Below, in pieces: positions 23,584 to 31,404 of a stretch of DNA of 32,532 nt. The notes beneath the pieces were generated by a model. The model searched no databases. It was given only the letters and a program-made list of their open reading frames with translations, and was not told the DNA's origin. The stretch lies in assembly GCA_031550095.1 (NCBI GenBank), contig JAVBOX010000109.1:1-32532 (forward strand). Reading direction: 5' to 3'. Source of the stretch: Avichristensenella sp031550095. Lineage in GTDB: Bacteria; Bacillota; Clostridia; Christensenellales; Aristaeellaceae. A program made the translations under genes and the position numbers. Within the stretch, counting starts at the first letter, position 1, and each line of letters starts with the position of its first letter.

Positions 23584-24309
23584 ATGGCGCGTATCCTTCA
23601 GTTTGAGGATTATCCCCGTGCCAAGAAATCAGGCAAAACAACCGGCAGCAATAACCCCTGTCAAAAGTTGGATCCGGAGATTTCGGTTGAGAATATCACC
23701 CAGGCCACCGGCAAGAACGCGTACACGGTCTTGCTGGATGTGACGCTCCCAAGTGCAAGAGAGCTTCCGCGCCGTGAGGATACGCATGGCCAGAGCGATG
23801 TGCGCATCCTCGTGTTAAGCGCCCAAAGGAAAAACGAGCTCTCCGAAAAAACCAACCGCATTGGCGGCTACCGTCAAAGGGTTTTTTACGACCCGGAGGA
23901 GGTCGTTGAAAGGATAAAGGCCACGCTACAACAGCAGGCTTTTCTTGATAAAAGCTCAAGGATTTTCGCCCGCGAGGAGTCCATGCCCTCCAAGATCACG
24001 TGGGGGCCCTTGACCTTGGATCTGGTGGCAATGGTCGCTCAGGCGGAAGGCCGGAATATGTACCTGACCCCAAGGGAGTTCGCGCTGTTGCTTGCCTTGG
24101 TTCGCGCCCGCGGAGAATGCCTCTCCGCGGAAGCGCTCTATCATATTGCCTGGGGAATGGGCGCCTTGGACGACAACCGCGCCGTTCGCATTCAAATCTC
24201 GCGCCTGCGGGCGAAACTTGGGCAGTTGACCGCCAAACACGTGGAAATCGTTGCCCAGCGGGGAATAGGATACCGGTTGCGCGTTGTAAATAAACGCGGG
24301 GCGGATTGA
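23584..24309 (+). CDS. OmpR/PhoB-type response regulator with diverged receiver
   Basis: A 241-residue protein from an ATG preceded by GGAGGAGGGG. An upstream ATG at 23458 in the same frame belongs to the transposase tail and is rejected. The C-terminal domain (about 150-236) is a clear OmpR-type winged helix (LTPREFALLLALVRARGECL, then VRIQISRLRAKL and IVAQRGIGYRL). The N-terminal part has receiver landmarks: RILQFEDYP (acid pair about Glu8-Asp9), LLDVTLP with Asp52 as phosphoacceptor, and ILVLSA. In place of the conserved Lys-Pro near the end it reads YRQRVFYDP, and the spacing between landmarks is irregular. Phosphorylation control may be altered. No histidine kinase gene is adjacent. The IS630 remnant ends 22 bases upstream and could have displaced the native promoter. 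Confidence 0.75.
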   Translation: MARILQFEDYPRAKKSGKTTGSNNPCQKLDPEISVENITQATGKNAYTVLLDVTLPSARELPRREDTHGQSDVRILVLSAQRKNELSEKTNRIGGYRQRVFYDPEEVVERIKATLQQQAFLDKSSRIFAREESMPSKITWGPLTLDLVAMVAQAEGRNMYLTPREFALLLALVRARGECLSAEALYHIAWGMGALDDNRAVRIQISRLRAKLGQLTAKHVEIVAQRGIGYRLRVVNKRGAD

Positions 24310-24402
24310 CCGGGCCGATCTGAGTAAGGCAATCCATTCTATTATGGCCCTCGTGCTGCTCCCGCCATGAGGGTAGCCGCGGGATTTAGTCAGCCTCCGA
24401 TT

Positions 24403-24493
24403 CATATGCCATAGGCATATGTGGATAATTTATTGCAAGGAAAAACCCCGTTATATGTGCCCATTTCTTCCTATTTAGTAAGCAAGGAAAAAC
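24403..24493. other. Hairpin and short direct repeats between convergent genes
   Basis: An 8-bp stem CATATGCC/GGCATATG with loop ATA (24403-24421) and a 12-base direct repeat GCAAGGAAAAAC (24435-24446 and 24482-24493) lie between the convergent response-regulator and Crp/Fnr genes. No T-run follows the hairpin, so terminator function is doubtful. Confidence 0.35.
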
Positions 24494-24515
24494 AAGCGTT
24501 TTAGGTGCCGCGCTA

Positions 24516-25193
24516 TCAGGATGAATCGCGGGGCGCCTTTAGGGCGAAGCGATTCTTTTCATAGGTCAAAAGGCCCTCCCGCTGCATTCGGCTCAACTCC
24601 GCAGACATGGCGCTTCGATCCACCGCCAAATATTCAGCCAAGGCTTGCCTGTCAAAAGGAATGGTGAACTCACCGCGCCTTGCCTCATTGGCCTGCGCCG
24701 ACAAATACGCCAACAGCTTCTCCCGAGTGGTGCGGCGGGTCACAAACTCAATCTTCCTTGTTAAGGCAATATTCTTGCTGGCAAGAATGCGGAGCATGTT
24801 GAAAATCAAACGCGTGTGAAACGCGCAAGCGTTGGAACAGGTCGTGATGGTTCGCCGGTAATCCACCAGCAAAATGGCGGTATCCTCAACGGCCATCACG
24901 CTCACCGGCAGTTTCTCCACCCCCGCGCAAGAGAATGCCTCTCCAAAGAGGTCACCCTGGGTAAGCCGGGTTAGGATTACCCGGTTGCCCCAAAAATCCT
25001 CCTGCACCACATCCACAGCACCCGCTGCCACAATCCCCACATGGGTGGCCGGATCTTCTGCCCGAAAGACCATTTCGCCGCGCTCATAGTGCCTTGTTTT
25101 CGCATTCAGGCACGAGAGCAGCGCCGCAAAGTCCTCCTCCCCGATGTTAAAAAACAAAGGGCATGTAGCCAAAATAGAAAAAAAACGATCCAT
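24516..25193 (-). CDS. Crp/Fnr-family transcriptional regulator
   Basis: A 225-residue regulator from ATG 25193 (a TTG at 25199 is also in frame). The N-terminal cyclic-nucleotide-binding-like beta barrel spans about residues 10-125 (ERGEMVFRAEDPATHVGIV, GDLFGEAFSCAGV). A long dimer helix and a C-terminal helix-turn-helix follow (DRQALAEYLAVDRSAMSAEL, SRMQREGLL). The Arg-Ser cAMP pocket is not evident, and no N-terminal FNR cysteine cluster is present. In Clostridia such regulators often sit beside the 4Fe-4S protein found divergently here, in redox or nitrosative-stress loci. A short dyad in its leader (25204-25217) may be its operator. Confidence 0.88.
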   Translation of the reverse strand: MDRFFSILATCPLFFNIGEEDFAALLSCLNAKTRHYERGEMVFRAEDPATHVGIVAAGAVDVVQEDFWGNRVILTRLTQGDLFGEAFSCAGVEKLPVSVMAVEDTAILLVDYRRTITTCSNACAFHTRLIFNMLRILASKNIALTRKIEFVTRRTTREKLLAYLSAQANEARRGEFTIPFDRQALAEYLAVDRSAMSAELSRMQREGLLTYEKNRFALKAPRDSS

Positions 25194-25203
25194 TTTCAAA
25201 CTT

Positions 25204-25217
25204 GTTGTAAAAACAAC
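25204..25217. promoter_or_regulatory. Candidate Crp/Fnr-type operator in divergent region
   Basis: GTTGT-AAAA-ACAAC, a perfect 5-base dyad with a 4-base spacer, the geometry of an FNR-class half-site pair. It lies 11 bases before the regulator ATG and about 30-45 bases upstream of TATAGT (25235-25240), a plausible -10 box for the divergent 4Fe-4S gene. One site could therefore repress the regulator and activate its neighbour. This is position-based inference. Confidence 0.45.
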
Positions 25218-25287
25218 GTCCTTTTTTTTATCAGTATAGTATGCTCATCCCAGAAAATCAAGAACGACAAAATAAAGGATGAGGAAT

Positions 25288-26013
25288 ATGATGAAACGCA
25301 AAATCATAAAAATTGATTCGGAAAAATGCAATGGATGTGGGCTGTGCGCAAAAGCATGCCATGAGGGCGCCATTGGCATGGTGAACGGAAAGGCGACCTT
25401 GCTCCACGAAAATTATTGCGACGGGCTGGGCGATTGTCTCCCCGCCTGCCCCGTCAACGCGATCACCTTTGAGGAACGGGAAGCCCCGGCTTATGACGCC
25501 GAAGCGGTGCGGCGGAACCAATCCGCCAAAGCAAAGGAAGGCCCGCTCCCCTGCGGCTGCCCGGGCTCCAACGCACGGGCCATCACCAGGGAGCATCGAA
25601 ATGAATCCATCAGAGAGGAGCCTTTCTCGCGCCCGGACGCTCTGGAAAGCGAGCTGATGCAATGGCCGGTTCAGATCAAGCTCGTCCCCATCCAGGCCCC
25701 CTACTTCGACGGTGCCCGTCTGCTGATTGCCGCCGACTGCACCGCGTTCTCCTTCGCCGATTTTCATCGCCGATTCATGCGCGACCATGTGACATTGATC
25801 GGCTGCCCAAAGCTGGACGAGGGCGATTATGCCGAAAAGCTGGCCGAAATCATCCGCAGAAACGACATTCAAAGCGTCACGGTGGTTCGAATGGAAGTTC
25901 CTTGCTGCGGCGGCATTGTGAACGCCGTAAAGCAAGCGCTCATCGCGTCCGGAAAGATGATCCCTTGGCAGGTGGTGATTCTCACCACGGATGGACAAAT
26001 CCGCGAGATGTAA
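25288..26013 (+). CDS. 4Fe-4S ferredoxin-domain protein with C-terminal Cys-rich domain
   Basis: A 241-residue cytoplasmic protein. The N-terminus has a ferredoxin motif CNGCGLCAKAC and a second set YCDGLGDCLPACPV, enough for two 4Fe-4S clusters. The C-terminal domain has AADCTAFSFADFHRRFM, IGCPKLD and VRMEVPCCGG, a combination typical of a conserved clostridial iron-sulfur protein often found next to Crp/Fnr regulators and hybrid cluster protein. A precise reaction is unknown; electron transfer or redox sensing is likely. ATG 25288 is preferred over 25279 because AAAGG sits 9 bases upstream. It ends at a strong terminator. Divergent from the Crp/Fnr gene. Confidence 0.85.
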   Translation: MMKRKIIKIDSEKCNGCGLCAKACHEGAIGMVNGKATLLHENYCDGLGDCLPACPVNAITFEEREAPAYDAEAVRRNQSAKAKEGPLPCGCPGSNARAITREHRNESIREEPFSRPDALESELMQWPVQIKLVPIQAPYFDGARLLIAADCTAFSFADFHRRFMRDHVTLIGCPKLDEGDYAEKLAEIIRRNDIQSVTVVRMEVPCCGGIVNAVKQALIASGKMIPWQVVILTTDGQIREM

Positions 26014-26038
26014 CGCAACCGCCGCCCGCGAAAACCGT

Positions 26039-26078
26039 CCCCTCCTTCTTGGCGGAATGCCGGGAAGGAGGGGTTTTT
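26039..26078 (+). terminator. Rho-independent terminator of the 4Fe-4S gene
   Basis: A 10-bp stem CCCCTCCTTC/GAAGGAGGGG closes a 15-base loop and is followed by TTTTT (26074-26078), 26 bases after the stop codon. Confidence 0.85.
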
Positions 26079-26098
26079 CAACATCTTTCCTCCGTGCT

Positions 26099-26127
26099 TT
26101 GACGTTTTGCGCCGGCTGCGCTATACT
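26099..26127 (+). promoter_or_regulatory. Promoter of the C39-like peptidase gene
   Basis: TTGACG (26099-26104), 17-base spacer, TATACT (26122-26127), followed 30 bases later by the start codon. The two hexamers and spacing are identical to those of the GntR promoter at 1894-1922. Confidence 0.75.
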
Positions 26128-26157
26128 AGCGAATAGATTCAAAAAGCGAGGCAAAGA

Positions 26158-26847
26158 ATGATCGTATCCATACGCGACCCGGAAGTGCTGCAAATCACGG
26201 ACGACGCGTCGCAACAAATGAGCTTTGGCGGCGACCAGGAATGGTATTCGGACCCATTTCATCGAATGGCTGGCTGCGGCCCAACATGCGCCGCAAATAT
26301 ATCCGCGTATCTGGCATTGACGCGGTCCCATCTGCGTCCCCTCTACAGCGGGGAAGATACCCGTAAAAGCTCTTTCTCCACCCATATGGAATCGCTATAC
26401 GGGTTTGTAACGCCAGGAAATATGGGGCTGAACCGAACCGAGATGTTTACCAGCGGCATTGCAAAATTCGCGGAAAGCCGCGGGATTCCTTTGGAATACC
26501 ATGTGTTTGAAGTGCGCGGCAACATGTCAAGGGATCGCCAGCCCGTAAGCGAGCTGGAGCGCTTTATTCTAAAGGGCCTGGAACAGGACTGTCCTATCGC
26601 TTTTCTCAATCTGAGCAAGGGCCGGGTAAAGAACCTGCAGGCTTGGCACTGGATCACCATCACAGGCGCAGACATAGGGGATTCCCACTTGCGAGCGTTT
26701 GCCAGCGATGAGGGCAAGCAAATCTGCATCGATCTGAAGCTCTGGTATCTATCCACACGTATGCGGGGCGGTCTTATTTATTTTTCCGTCGGCGAAAGAG
26801 CGGCGAAACCCCATGCTGGAAGCGCATTGATTCACCAATTATATTGA
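26158..26847 (+). CDS. C39-like papain-fold cysteine peptidase, orphan
   Basis: A 229-residue protein without signal peptide. AGCGPTCAANI gives a candidate nucleophile Cys40 in the C39-type GCGPT context. AWHWITITG gives His164 and FASDEGKQ gives Asp184, a plausible Cys-His-Asp triad in the right order. The fold is that of C39/papain-like peptidases, but it is not attached to an ABC transporter. The substrate is unknown; it may act in the cytoplasm. Own promoter upstream; convergent with the PdxA gene, six bases apart. Confidence 0.7.
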   Translation: MIVSIRDPEVLQITDDASQQMSFGGDQEWYSDPFHRMAGCGPTCAANISAYLALTRSHLRPLYSGEDTRKSSFSTHMESLYGFVTPGNMGLNRTEMFTSGIAKFAESRGIPLEYHVFEVRGNMSRDRQPVSELERFILKGLEQDCPIAFLNLSKGRVKNLQAWHWITITGADIGDSHLRAFASDEGKQICIDLKLWYLSTRMRGGLIYFSVGERAAKPHAGSALIHQLY

Positions 26848-26853
26848 CGCGCC

Positions 26854-27903
26854 TCATCCTCCGTCATGCCGGTGCAGCGCCAATTGAACGCCATATTCGA
26901 TGGCGTTCTCAAGGCTCTCCTCCGTGGCCGTTCCTTTCCCAGCCTGGTCAAACGCCGTGCCATGATCGACAGAGCTACGAATGATGGGAAGCCCCAGGGT
27001 TATGTTCACCCCAGCAACGCTTTTCCATAGGCCCGTGGCGGCATCCAATTGAAAGCCGATCAGCTTGAGCGGAATGTGCCCCTGATCATGGTATTGCGCC
27101 ACAACCACGTCGTATTGACCGCCATAGGCCTTTGAAAAGATTGTGTCGGGGGGGAACGGGCCCTGGGCATCCATTCCCTCTTCCCTGGCGGTCTCAATCG
27201 CGGGCGCTATTTCCTCGATTTCTTCCCGTCCAAAAAGGCCATTCTCCCCCGCGTGGGGGTTTAATCCGGCCACGCCAATTCGCGGCCTGAAAATGCCAAG
27301 GCGCTTGCATGTTTCATCCGCCAGCCGAATCACCTGAAGCACCCGGTCCTTCTTACAGCGGTCACAGGCCTCCCGAAGCGATACATGGGTGGAAACATGC
27401 AGCACGCGCAAATTCCCATGGGCCAGCATCATGGCGTAACGCTGAGTTCCCGTCTTTTCGGCAAAAATTTCCGTATGCCCCGCATAATGCCAGCCCGCCA
27501 GGTTGAGGGCCTCTTTGTTGATGGGGCCGGTAACGGTCCCATCAACCTCGCCGGCCAACGCCATTTCAATCACCTTCCGGATGGCAAGAAAGGCCGCGTT
27601 TCCGCCTTGGGCGCTTATTTTTCCCAGAGCAAGGGTTTCCATATCAACCACATCCTGATCCAGAACGTCGATCACGCCCCATCGGAAACCCGCGTCATCC
27701 ATCCTGGTTACAGGCTTCACCCGCACGTCGGCCTTCACAATGGCGGCCGCCTGGGCGAGAACCTTGGCGCTGCCCACCACCAGGGGACGGCATATGGCGT
27801 AAAGATTCTGTTTTGAAAGTGCCTTGGCCGTGATTTCAGGCCCGATGCCGCAGGGATCCCCCATGGTAATGCCCAGCAGCGGCCTTCGGTTCATCCCGTT
27901 CAT
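26854..27903 (-). CDS. 4-hydroxythreonine-4-phosphate dehydrogenase (PdxA) family
   Basis: A 349-residue NAD-dependent oxidoreductase of PdxA length. ITMGDPCGIGPEI, GPINKEALNLAGWHYAGHTE, HVSLREACD, GLNPHAGENGLFGREE and YHDQGHIPLKL are family motifs, with the metal-binding His residues visible. PdxA acts in pyridoxal-phosphate synthesis by the DXP-independent entry. In Firmicutes, however, homologs (PdxA2/DtnK-linked) often serve tetronate-type sugar acid catabolism, and no other pdx gene is near. GGAAGG precedes the ATG by about 9 bases. The specific role is open. Confidence 0.9.
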   Translation of the reverse strand: MNGMNRRPLLGITMGDPCGIGPEITAKALSKQNLYAICRPLVVGSAKVLAQAAAIVKADVRVKPVTRMDDAGFRWGVIDVLDQDVVDMETLALGKISAQGGNAAFLAIRKVIEMALAGEVDGTVTGPINKEALNLAGWHYAGHTEIFAEKTGTQRYAMMLAHGNLRVLHVSTHVSLREACDRCKKDRVLQVIRLADETCKRLGIFRPRIGVAGLNPHAGENGLFGREEIEEIAPAIETAREEGMDAQGPFPPDTIFSKAYGGQYDVVVAQYHDQGHIPLKLIGFQLDAATGLWKSVAGVNITLGLPIIRSSVDHGTAFDQAGKGTATEESLENAIEYGVQLALHRHDGG

Positions 27904-28009
27904 GCTTGCCGCCTTCCTTCATCGTTTGGTGGGTAAAGCCTATCCGAGGGCTGCCCATAACCCTTTACCGCAAAAAGTCAGGCCAATCAAGATAAGGCGG
28001 CTTTTCCCA

Positions 28010-28300
28010 CTACCGCGCTTGAAGCCCTTCCCCCGCGCCCGCTTTTCCCACGCGTTCCGCCCGGGCGTTGATTGCATATAATACCAAATCGATACCCACG
28101 AATATCAAATTGAACACATACGCATACAGGACATAATTGGGATTTGTCAAAAGCTTGTTGATGATTCCGAAAATATAGCCGATAAAAATCGCCGCGAGGA
28201 ATACGACGCTCTTGCCTTTGGTGCTTCGGGTTCGATAGGATTTAACGACATTGAAGGGCCAAGAGATGCCAAAGCAAACGATCATCAACAGTTCAAACAC
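28010..28300 (-). CDS. Small PQ-loop/SemiSWEET-like membrane protein
   Basis: A 96-residue protein with three predicted membrane helices (about 2-18, 32-50, 57-77). WPFNVVKSYRTRSTKGKS after the first helix resembles the PQ-loop motif of SWEET, SemiSWEET and related transporters, which work as dimers of three-helix units. It starts at GTG (28298-28300) with GGAG six bases upstream. The C-terminus is basic. The substrate is unknown. It lies about 100 bases upstream of the PdxA gene on the same strand and may be cotranscribed with it. Confidence 0.7.
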   Translation of the reverse strand: MFELLMIVCFGISWPFNVVKSYRTRSTKGKSVVFLAAIFIGYIFGIINKLLTNPNYVLYAYVFNLIFVGIDLVLYAINARAERVGKAGAGEGLQAR

Positions 28301-28703
28301 ACTTTTCTCCGCCTTTTCATCCGCGTTATGAATTCACCAAATCTCCCATGGGTTCGTGGATCCGACGCCTCCGGCGATATCGGCAAGGGCCTTGATATTT
28401 CCCATGTCCCCTGCGGCAGCGTGTCCAATCTGCCCTCATGGAGCGCTCCATCACCTAATACTTCACGTGAATTCCCATCCCCAATCCCCTCCCAGCCTGC
28501 TTGCGCCCTTGAGGGCGGCCCCATCGAGCCTGATCTTGAGTATTCCTAATTCAACGCTTTTTGCTTTGTTCCACAAGGGGATCCGTCACGGATGGCATCC
28601 TTCTCATTCCACCTTGATGTTTGCTTCCACACCGTTCCATGTTCCGCTAAGAACCCCAGGTTTGCCGCCGACATAGGTTGGCAGATGTGGAGGTGTTCAA
28701 CCA
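28301..28703. other. Intergenic region between divergent genes
   Basis: About 400 bases with open frames on both strands but no convincing gene. It contains a perfect 14-base palindrome ATGGAGCGCTCCAT (near 28438) and must hold the promoters of the PQ-loop and YtaF genes. I saw no recognisable manganese riboswitch. Confidence 0.45.
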
Positions 28704-29258
28704 ATGCGGATTCATCTGCTGGCCATTCTGACGCTGGGCATCGCGACCAACCTCGACAACGTATGCCTGGGTATGGCGTACGGCATTGGTGGCAGGCGCG
28801 TTCTCCCTGGGCACAACTTGCTGATTTCGCTGGTTTCCGGCATGTTTGCCATGGCTTCCTGCGCGCTGGCCCGTTGGATCAGCGCCAAATACGCCGGCGT
28901 GGCGATGACGCTTGGCGCACTGCTGCTGATCGCGCTGGGCGCATACACCGTGGCGCAGGCCATCAGAACCGGCGGCGATTGTCCGGGCGACAAGGCCCCG
29001 CGAACCGCAAGCTTGGGCCAGGTCTTGGCGCTGGGCGTGGCGCTGGCGCTCAACTGCCTAGCCGCCAGCTTCGGCGTGGGGCTTTCGGGCGCCTCGGCGC
29101 ATTGGCTCGGCCTCTCAGTCACCGCGTGCAGCTTTGCCGCCATCGGATGCGGCAATGCGCTTGGGCTTCGGATTCAGCGTTCGTTTAGCGCACGCCGGCT
29201 CAACGCCGCAAGCGGTGCGCTGCTGGCGCTGATGGGTATCTGGGAGCTATTCATCTAA
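28704..29258 (+). CDS. ytaF: YtaF/MntP-like membrane protein
   Basis: A 184-residue, six-helix membrane protein. GIATNLDNVCLGMAYGIGGR and ALNCLAASFGVGLSG are paired repeats typical of the YtaF/MntP superfamily; TNLDN is closer to YtaF (linked to sporulation in Bacillus) than to the manganese exporter MntP. GGAGGTG lies 8 bases before the ATG. The stop codon TAA (29256-29258) is formed by the TA target dinucleotide plus the first base of the family-1 MITE that begins there, so the natural C-terminus may have been a few residues different. Confidence 0.82.
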   Translation: MRIHLLAILTLGIATNLDNVCLGMAYGIGGRRVLPGHNLLISLVSGMFAMASCALARWISAKYAGVAMTLGALLLIALGAYTVAQAIRTGGDCPGDKAPRTASLGQVLALGVALALNCLAASFGVGLSGASAHWLGLSVTACSFAAIGCGNALGLRIQRSFSARRLNAASGALLALMGIWELFI

Positions 29259-29422
29259 GGCAACACCGCACAAAGGAGCGTCTCCGGCATTGCGAGAGAT
29301 TTTCGCGCTGATCAGGGAGCCTGGAGGAAGCCGTAGCAGCGCTACGGCGACCGCAAGAGCGACAAAGAGTAGCACAAAAAGATCTGCAAGGACGGTGTGC
29401 GCGACTGTGCAGTGTTGCCCTA
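29256..29422 (+). mobile_element. TA-flanked MITE-like element, family 1, copy C
   Basis: A 163-base copy (29258-29420), same orientation as copy A, with ends AGGCAACACCGCACAA and GTGCAGTGTTGCCC. The TTTTCGCGCT arm pairs imperfectly with AGCACAAAAA (two C-A mismatches), so this copy is older or decaying. Immediately after its right TA the sequence AGGCAACACC recurs, possibly a scrap of another copy. Confidence 0.8.
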
Positions 29423-29462
29423 AGGCAACACCCGGAGCGAAGGCGCACAAAAAGCGGTAAAG

Positions 29463-29961
29463 ATAAGGCACCCCTATGTGTGCCCGGATGGAATTTACCT
29501 GAAACGGAATTGGGGCGGGAGCATGGAAAACGCAGCTGTGCTAGCGGCGCTGGGCGTAAGCGCGAACGGCGCTCGTGAGACTATTGGAGCGCACGAGTGC
29601 GGGGAAAGAGGATGCGGAGAGTTGGCCGGACTTTCTACGGCATCTCAAAGCCCGCGAGTTAGGGCATTTCTGAAAACATAGCACACATCCTGGCGGATCT
29701 TTTGCCTTCTCGCGTTGCCTCGTCCGCTCAGCGTAGCGCTGCTACGCCTTGCTCCCTCGTCTTAGCGAGACGGCAAAATCTCTCGCCAATCTATGCGCTA
29801 TGTTTTCAGAAATTGCCCTAAAGAGTGTACGCCTGATGGTCGGAGATAAATACCCGGGATTGGTTGAAGCGATCCACGAAGTGTTTCCCGAAGGCAAAAA
29901 CCGGCGTCGCGTCGCGCACTTTTACCGCAATATGTTTTCGACGGCGCAAAGCGCCTTGTAG
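29463..29961 (+). pseudogene. IS256/Mutator-type transposase remnant interrupted by a MITE
   Basis: The frame encodes PDGIYLKRNWGGSMENAAVL and AALGVSANGARETIGAHE, a core block of IS256-family transposases containing the first catalytic Asp. A one-base frameshift near 29600 leads to KEDAESWPDFLRHLKARE. A family-2 MITE then splits the gene at 29660. After it, SVRLMVGDKYPGLVEAIHEV and RVAHFYRNMFSTAQ continue the family sequence to a TAG at 29959. N- and C-terminal thirds are missing. Excising the MITE plus one TA restores GAG TTA AAG AGT, reading E-L-K-S in the correct frame. Confidence 0.85.
29660..29820 (-). mobile_element. TA-flanked MITE-like element, family 2, copy 2, inside IS256 remnant
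   Basis: A 157-base element (29662-29818) between TA at 29660-29661 and TA at 29819-29820. The ends are a nearly perfect inverted repeat, GGGCATTTCTGAAAACATAG against GGGCAATTTCTGAAAACATA. Read on the minus strand the core is complete: TTTTGCC/GGCAAAA and TCTCGC/GCGAGA arms, an outer TGGCG/CGCCA helix and a GCGTAGC-AGC-GCTACGC hairpin. It is better preserved than copy 1. Confidence 0.85.
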
Positions 29962-30101
29962 GCGATGCGGCGGCTACCAAGGGTTATAGGTCATCTTCCG
30001 GATGGCAATAGCGCATTGATACCGGCCTGTGCAAGGCTGCGGCTTATCCCCGCCTCCGCCTGGGGAGCGAAGTGATATATGAATGAGGACAGGCTTTACG
30101 G

Positions 30102-31001
30102 TTATTTTTTTTCTATGGGCGTGAATTCCGCCACGCTTGGCGCTACGCAGAGGATCTCAAAATCAAGCCCATACACCACATACCAGCCGCGGGGGGTGAT
30201 ATCGATACAGACCAGCGTGCTGCCAGGATCCACGCGCTGGACGACCGGCGCTTCTGTTGTGTCGCCAAGCCTCAAGTTTACCTTCCCATCGCTTTTGATT
30301 TTTACAAAGCCAATAATTTCTATCTCCTTATAAACGCCCTTGTAAGGTTCCGATTCTTCCCCATTCACGGCAGGGGACGCGCTGACCTTTGGGTTGGCGG
30401 TTGAGGCGGGTAAGATGGCCGCGCTGACCGTCGGAGAGGGCGTCGCGGGGTTCTTTTTTTCCACGTAGAACACAAAGATATTTTCCACCACGGATTCAAG
30501 CTGCGGTCCGGTCTGGGATGGGACAACCTTGCCATCCACCGTATCATAGGCGATATTATTCTGAGCGTAGACCAAGGTGGTCAAAGCGTCGCTGGGCTCA
30601 TACACATACTCGTTTGTATCGGAGCGGCACCAGAGGCTGGTGTCATACTCCGCGATGACGGCCAGGGATTTCTGGGTTGAATCGGAAATATCGTTGTACC
30701 GTTCCCAAATTAAGATGCTCCAGGTGCTGCTTTTTTCATTTTCATCAGTGTTTCCTTCAACGAAGCCCTTTTGGCATACGACCAAGTAGTAATATTCAGC
30801 ATTTGGCGCTTCAGTCCAACTTATTTTCTGGGTTCCATCCGCGAGGGGTTCAATGGTCAGGCTGTTTTGGCCACCCCTCCAAAAAATCACATCATCCGGG
30901 GTTGCCGGGGGCGCTACCGTAGATTCCGCAATGGAGGCGGAAAGCGAAAGGGTTAGAAGCAGCATGCATGCTAACGCAACGAAGAAACTTTTCCTTTTCA
31001 T
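30102..31001 (-). CDS. Secreted protein with C-terminal SH3-like domain
   Basis: A 299-residue protein from the ATG at 30999-31001, preceded by GAGAGGA; the same frame is open further upstream, but that part lacks a signal. MKRKSFFVALACMLLLTLSL plus SASIAES is a signal peptide. Residues about 40-185 form an unassigned extracellular domain. A Pro/Ser/Ala-rich linker (about 185-225) leads to a C-terminal segment GKVNLRLGDTTEAPVVQRVD with GSTLVCIDITPRGWYVVYG, which has the pattern of a bacterial SH3 (SH3b) domain that binds cell wall or peptides. No catalytic domain is evident. It stands alone, on the opposite strand to the tRNA. Confidence 0.72.
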   Translation of the reverse strand: MKRKSFFVALACMLLLTLSLSASIAESTVAPPATPDDVIFWRGGQNSLTIEPLADGTQKISWTEAPNAEYYYLVVCQKGFVEGNTDENEKSSTWSILIWERYNDISDSTQKSLAVIAEYDTSLWCRSDTNEYVYEPSDALTTLVYAQNNIAYDTVDGKVVPSQTGPQLESVVENIFVFYVEKKNPATPSPTVSAAILPASTANPKVSASPAVNGEESEPYKGVYKEIEIIGFVKIKSDGKVNLRLGDTTEAPVVQRVDPGSTLVCIDITPRGWYVVYGLDFEILCVAPSVAEFTPIEKK

Positions 31002-31404
31002 CTTTTCTGTCCTCTCGATTATCCATTTTATTCCCAGCTTGCTTGCATACATCATCTTTTCCGGGCTGTCTTGCAGAGAAAAAAAGAAATTCAAGCACAT
31101 TCAGTGATCATTTTATCATAGGGTTTTTGTTGGGTCAAGGCTGGAAAACTTGATATCCATGGCTTACGCATGAACAGAGCGGAGAACATCGGCCAGGAAG
31201 GCCTCGCCCTACGAACAGCCCCGCGTTTTCTGGGCAAGCTGCTCTTTTCAGGATACTGATTGAGAACATACAGGGCCACATGGCCAGCGACCGCCATGTT
31301 TTCAGCGGAATGATCCTTGCGCAAGCGGTTTCGCCCTGGCTTGATATGTCATATAGACAACCAACTGGTTGAACGAAAAATTGAAAGGAGGCGCCTGATT
31401 TTTA
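31002..31404. other. Intergenic region, no convincing gene
   Basis: This holds the leader and promoter region of the secreted SH3-like gene and sequence upstream of the tRNA promoter. Short frames on both strands have no ribosome-binding site or recognisable content. Confidence 0.45.

Noticed and set aside
29478..29681. A 67-codon gene starting MCPDGIYLKRNW
   Set aside because: It is a fragment of the IS256-type transposase, with a frameshift and a MITE border at its end.
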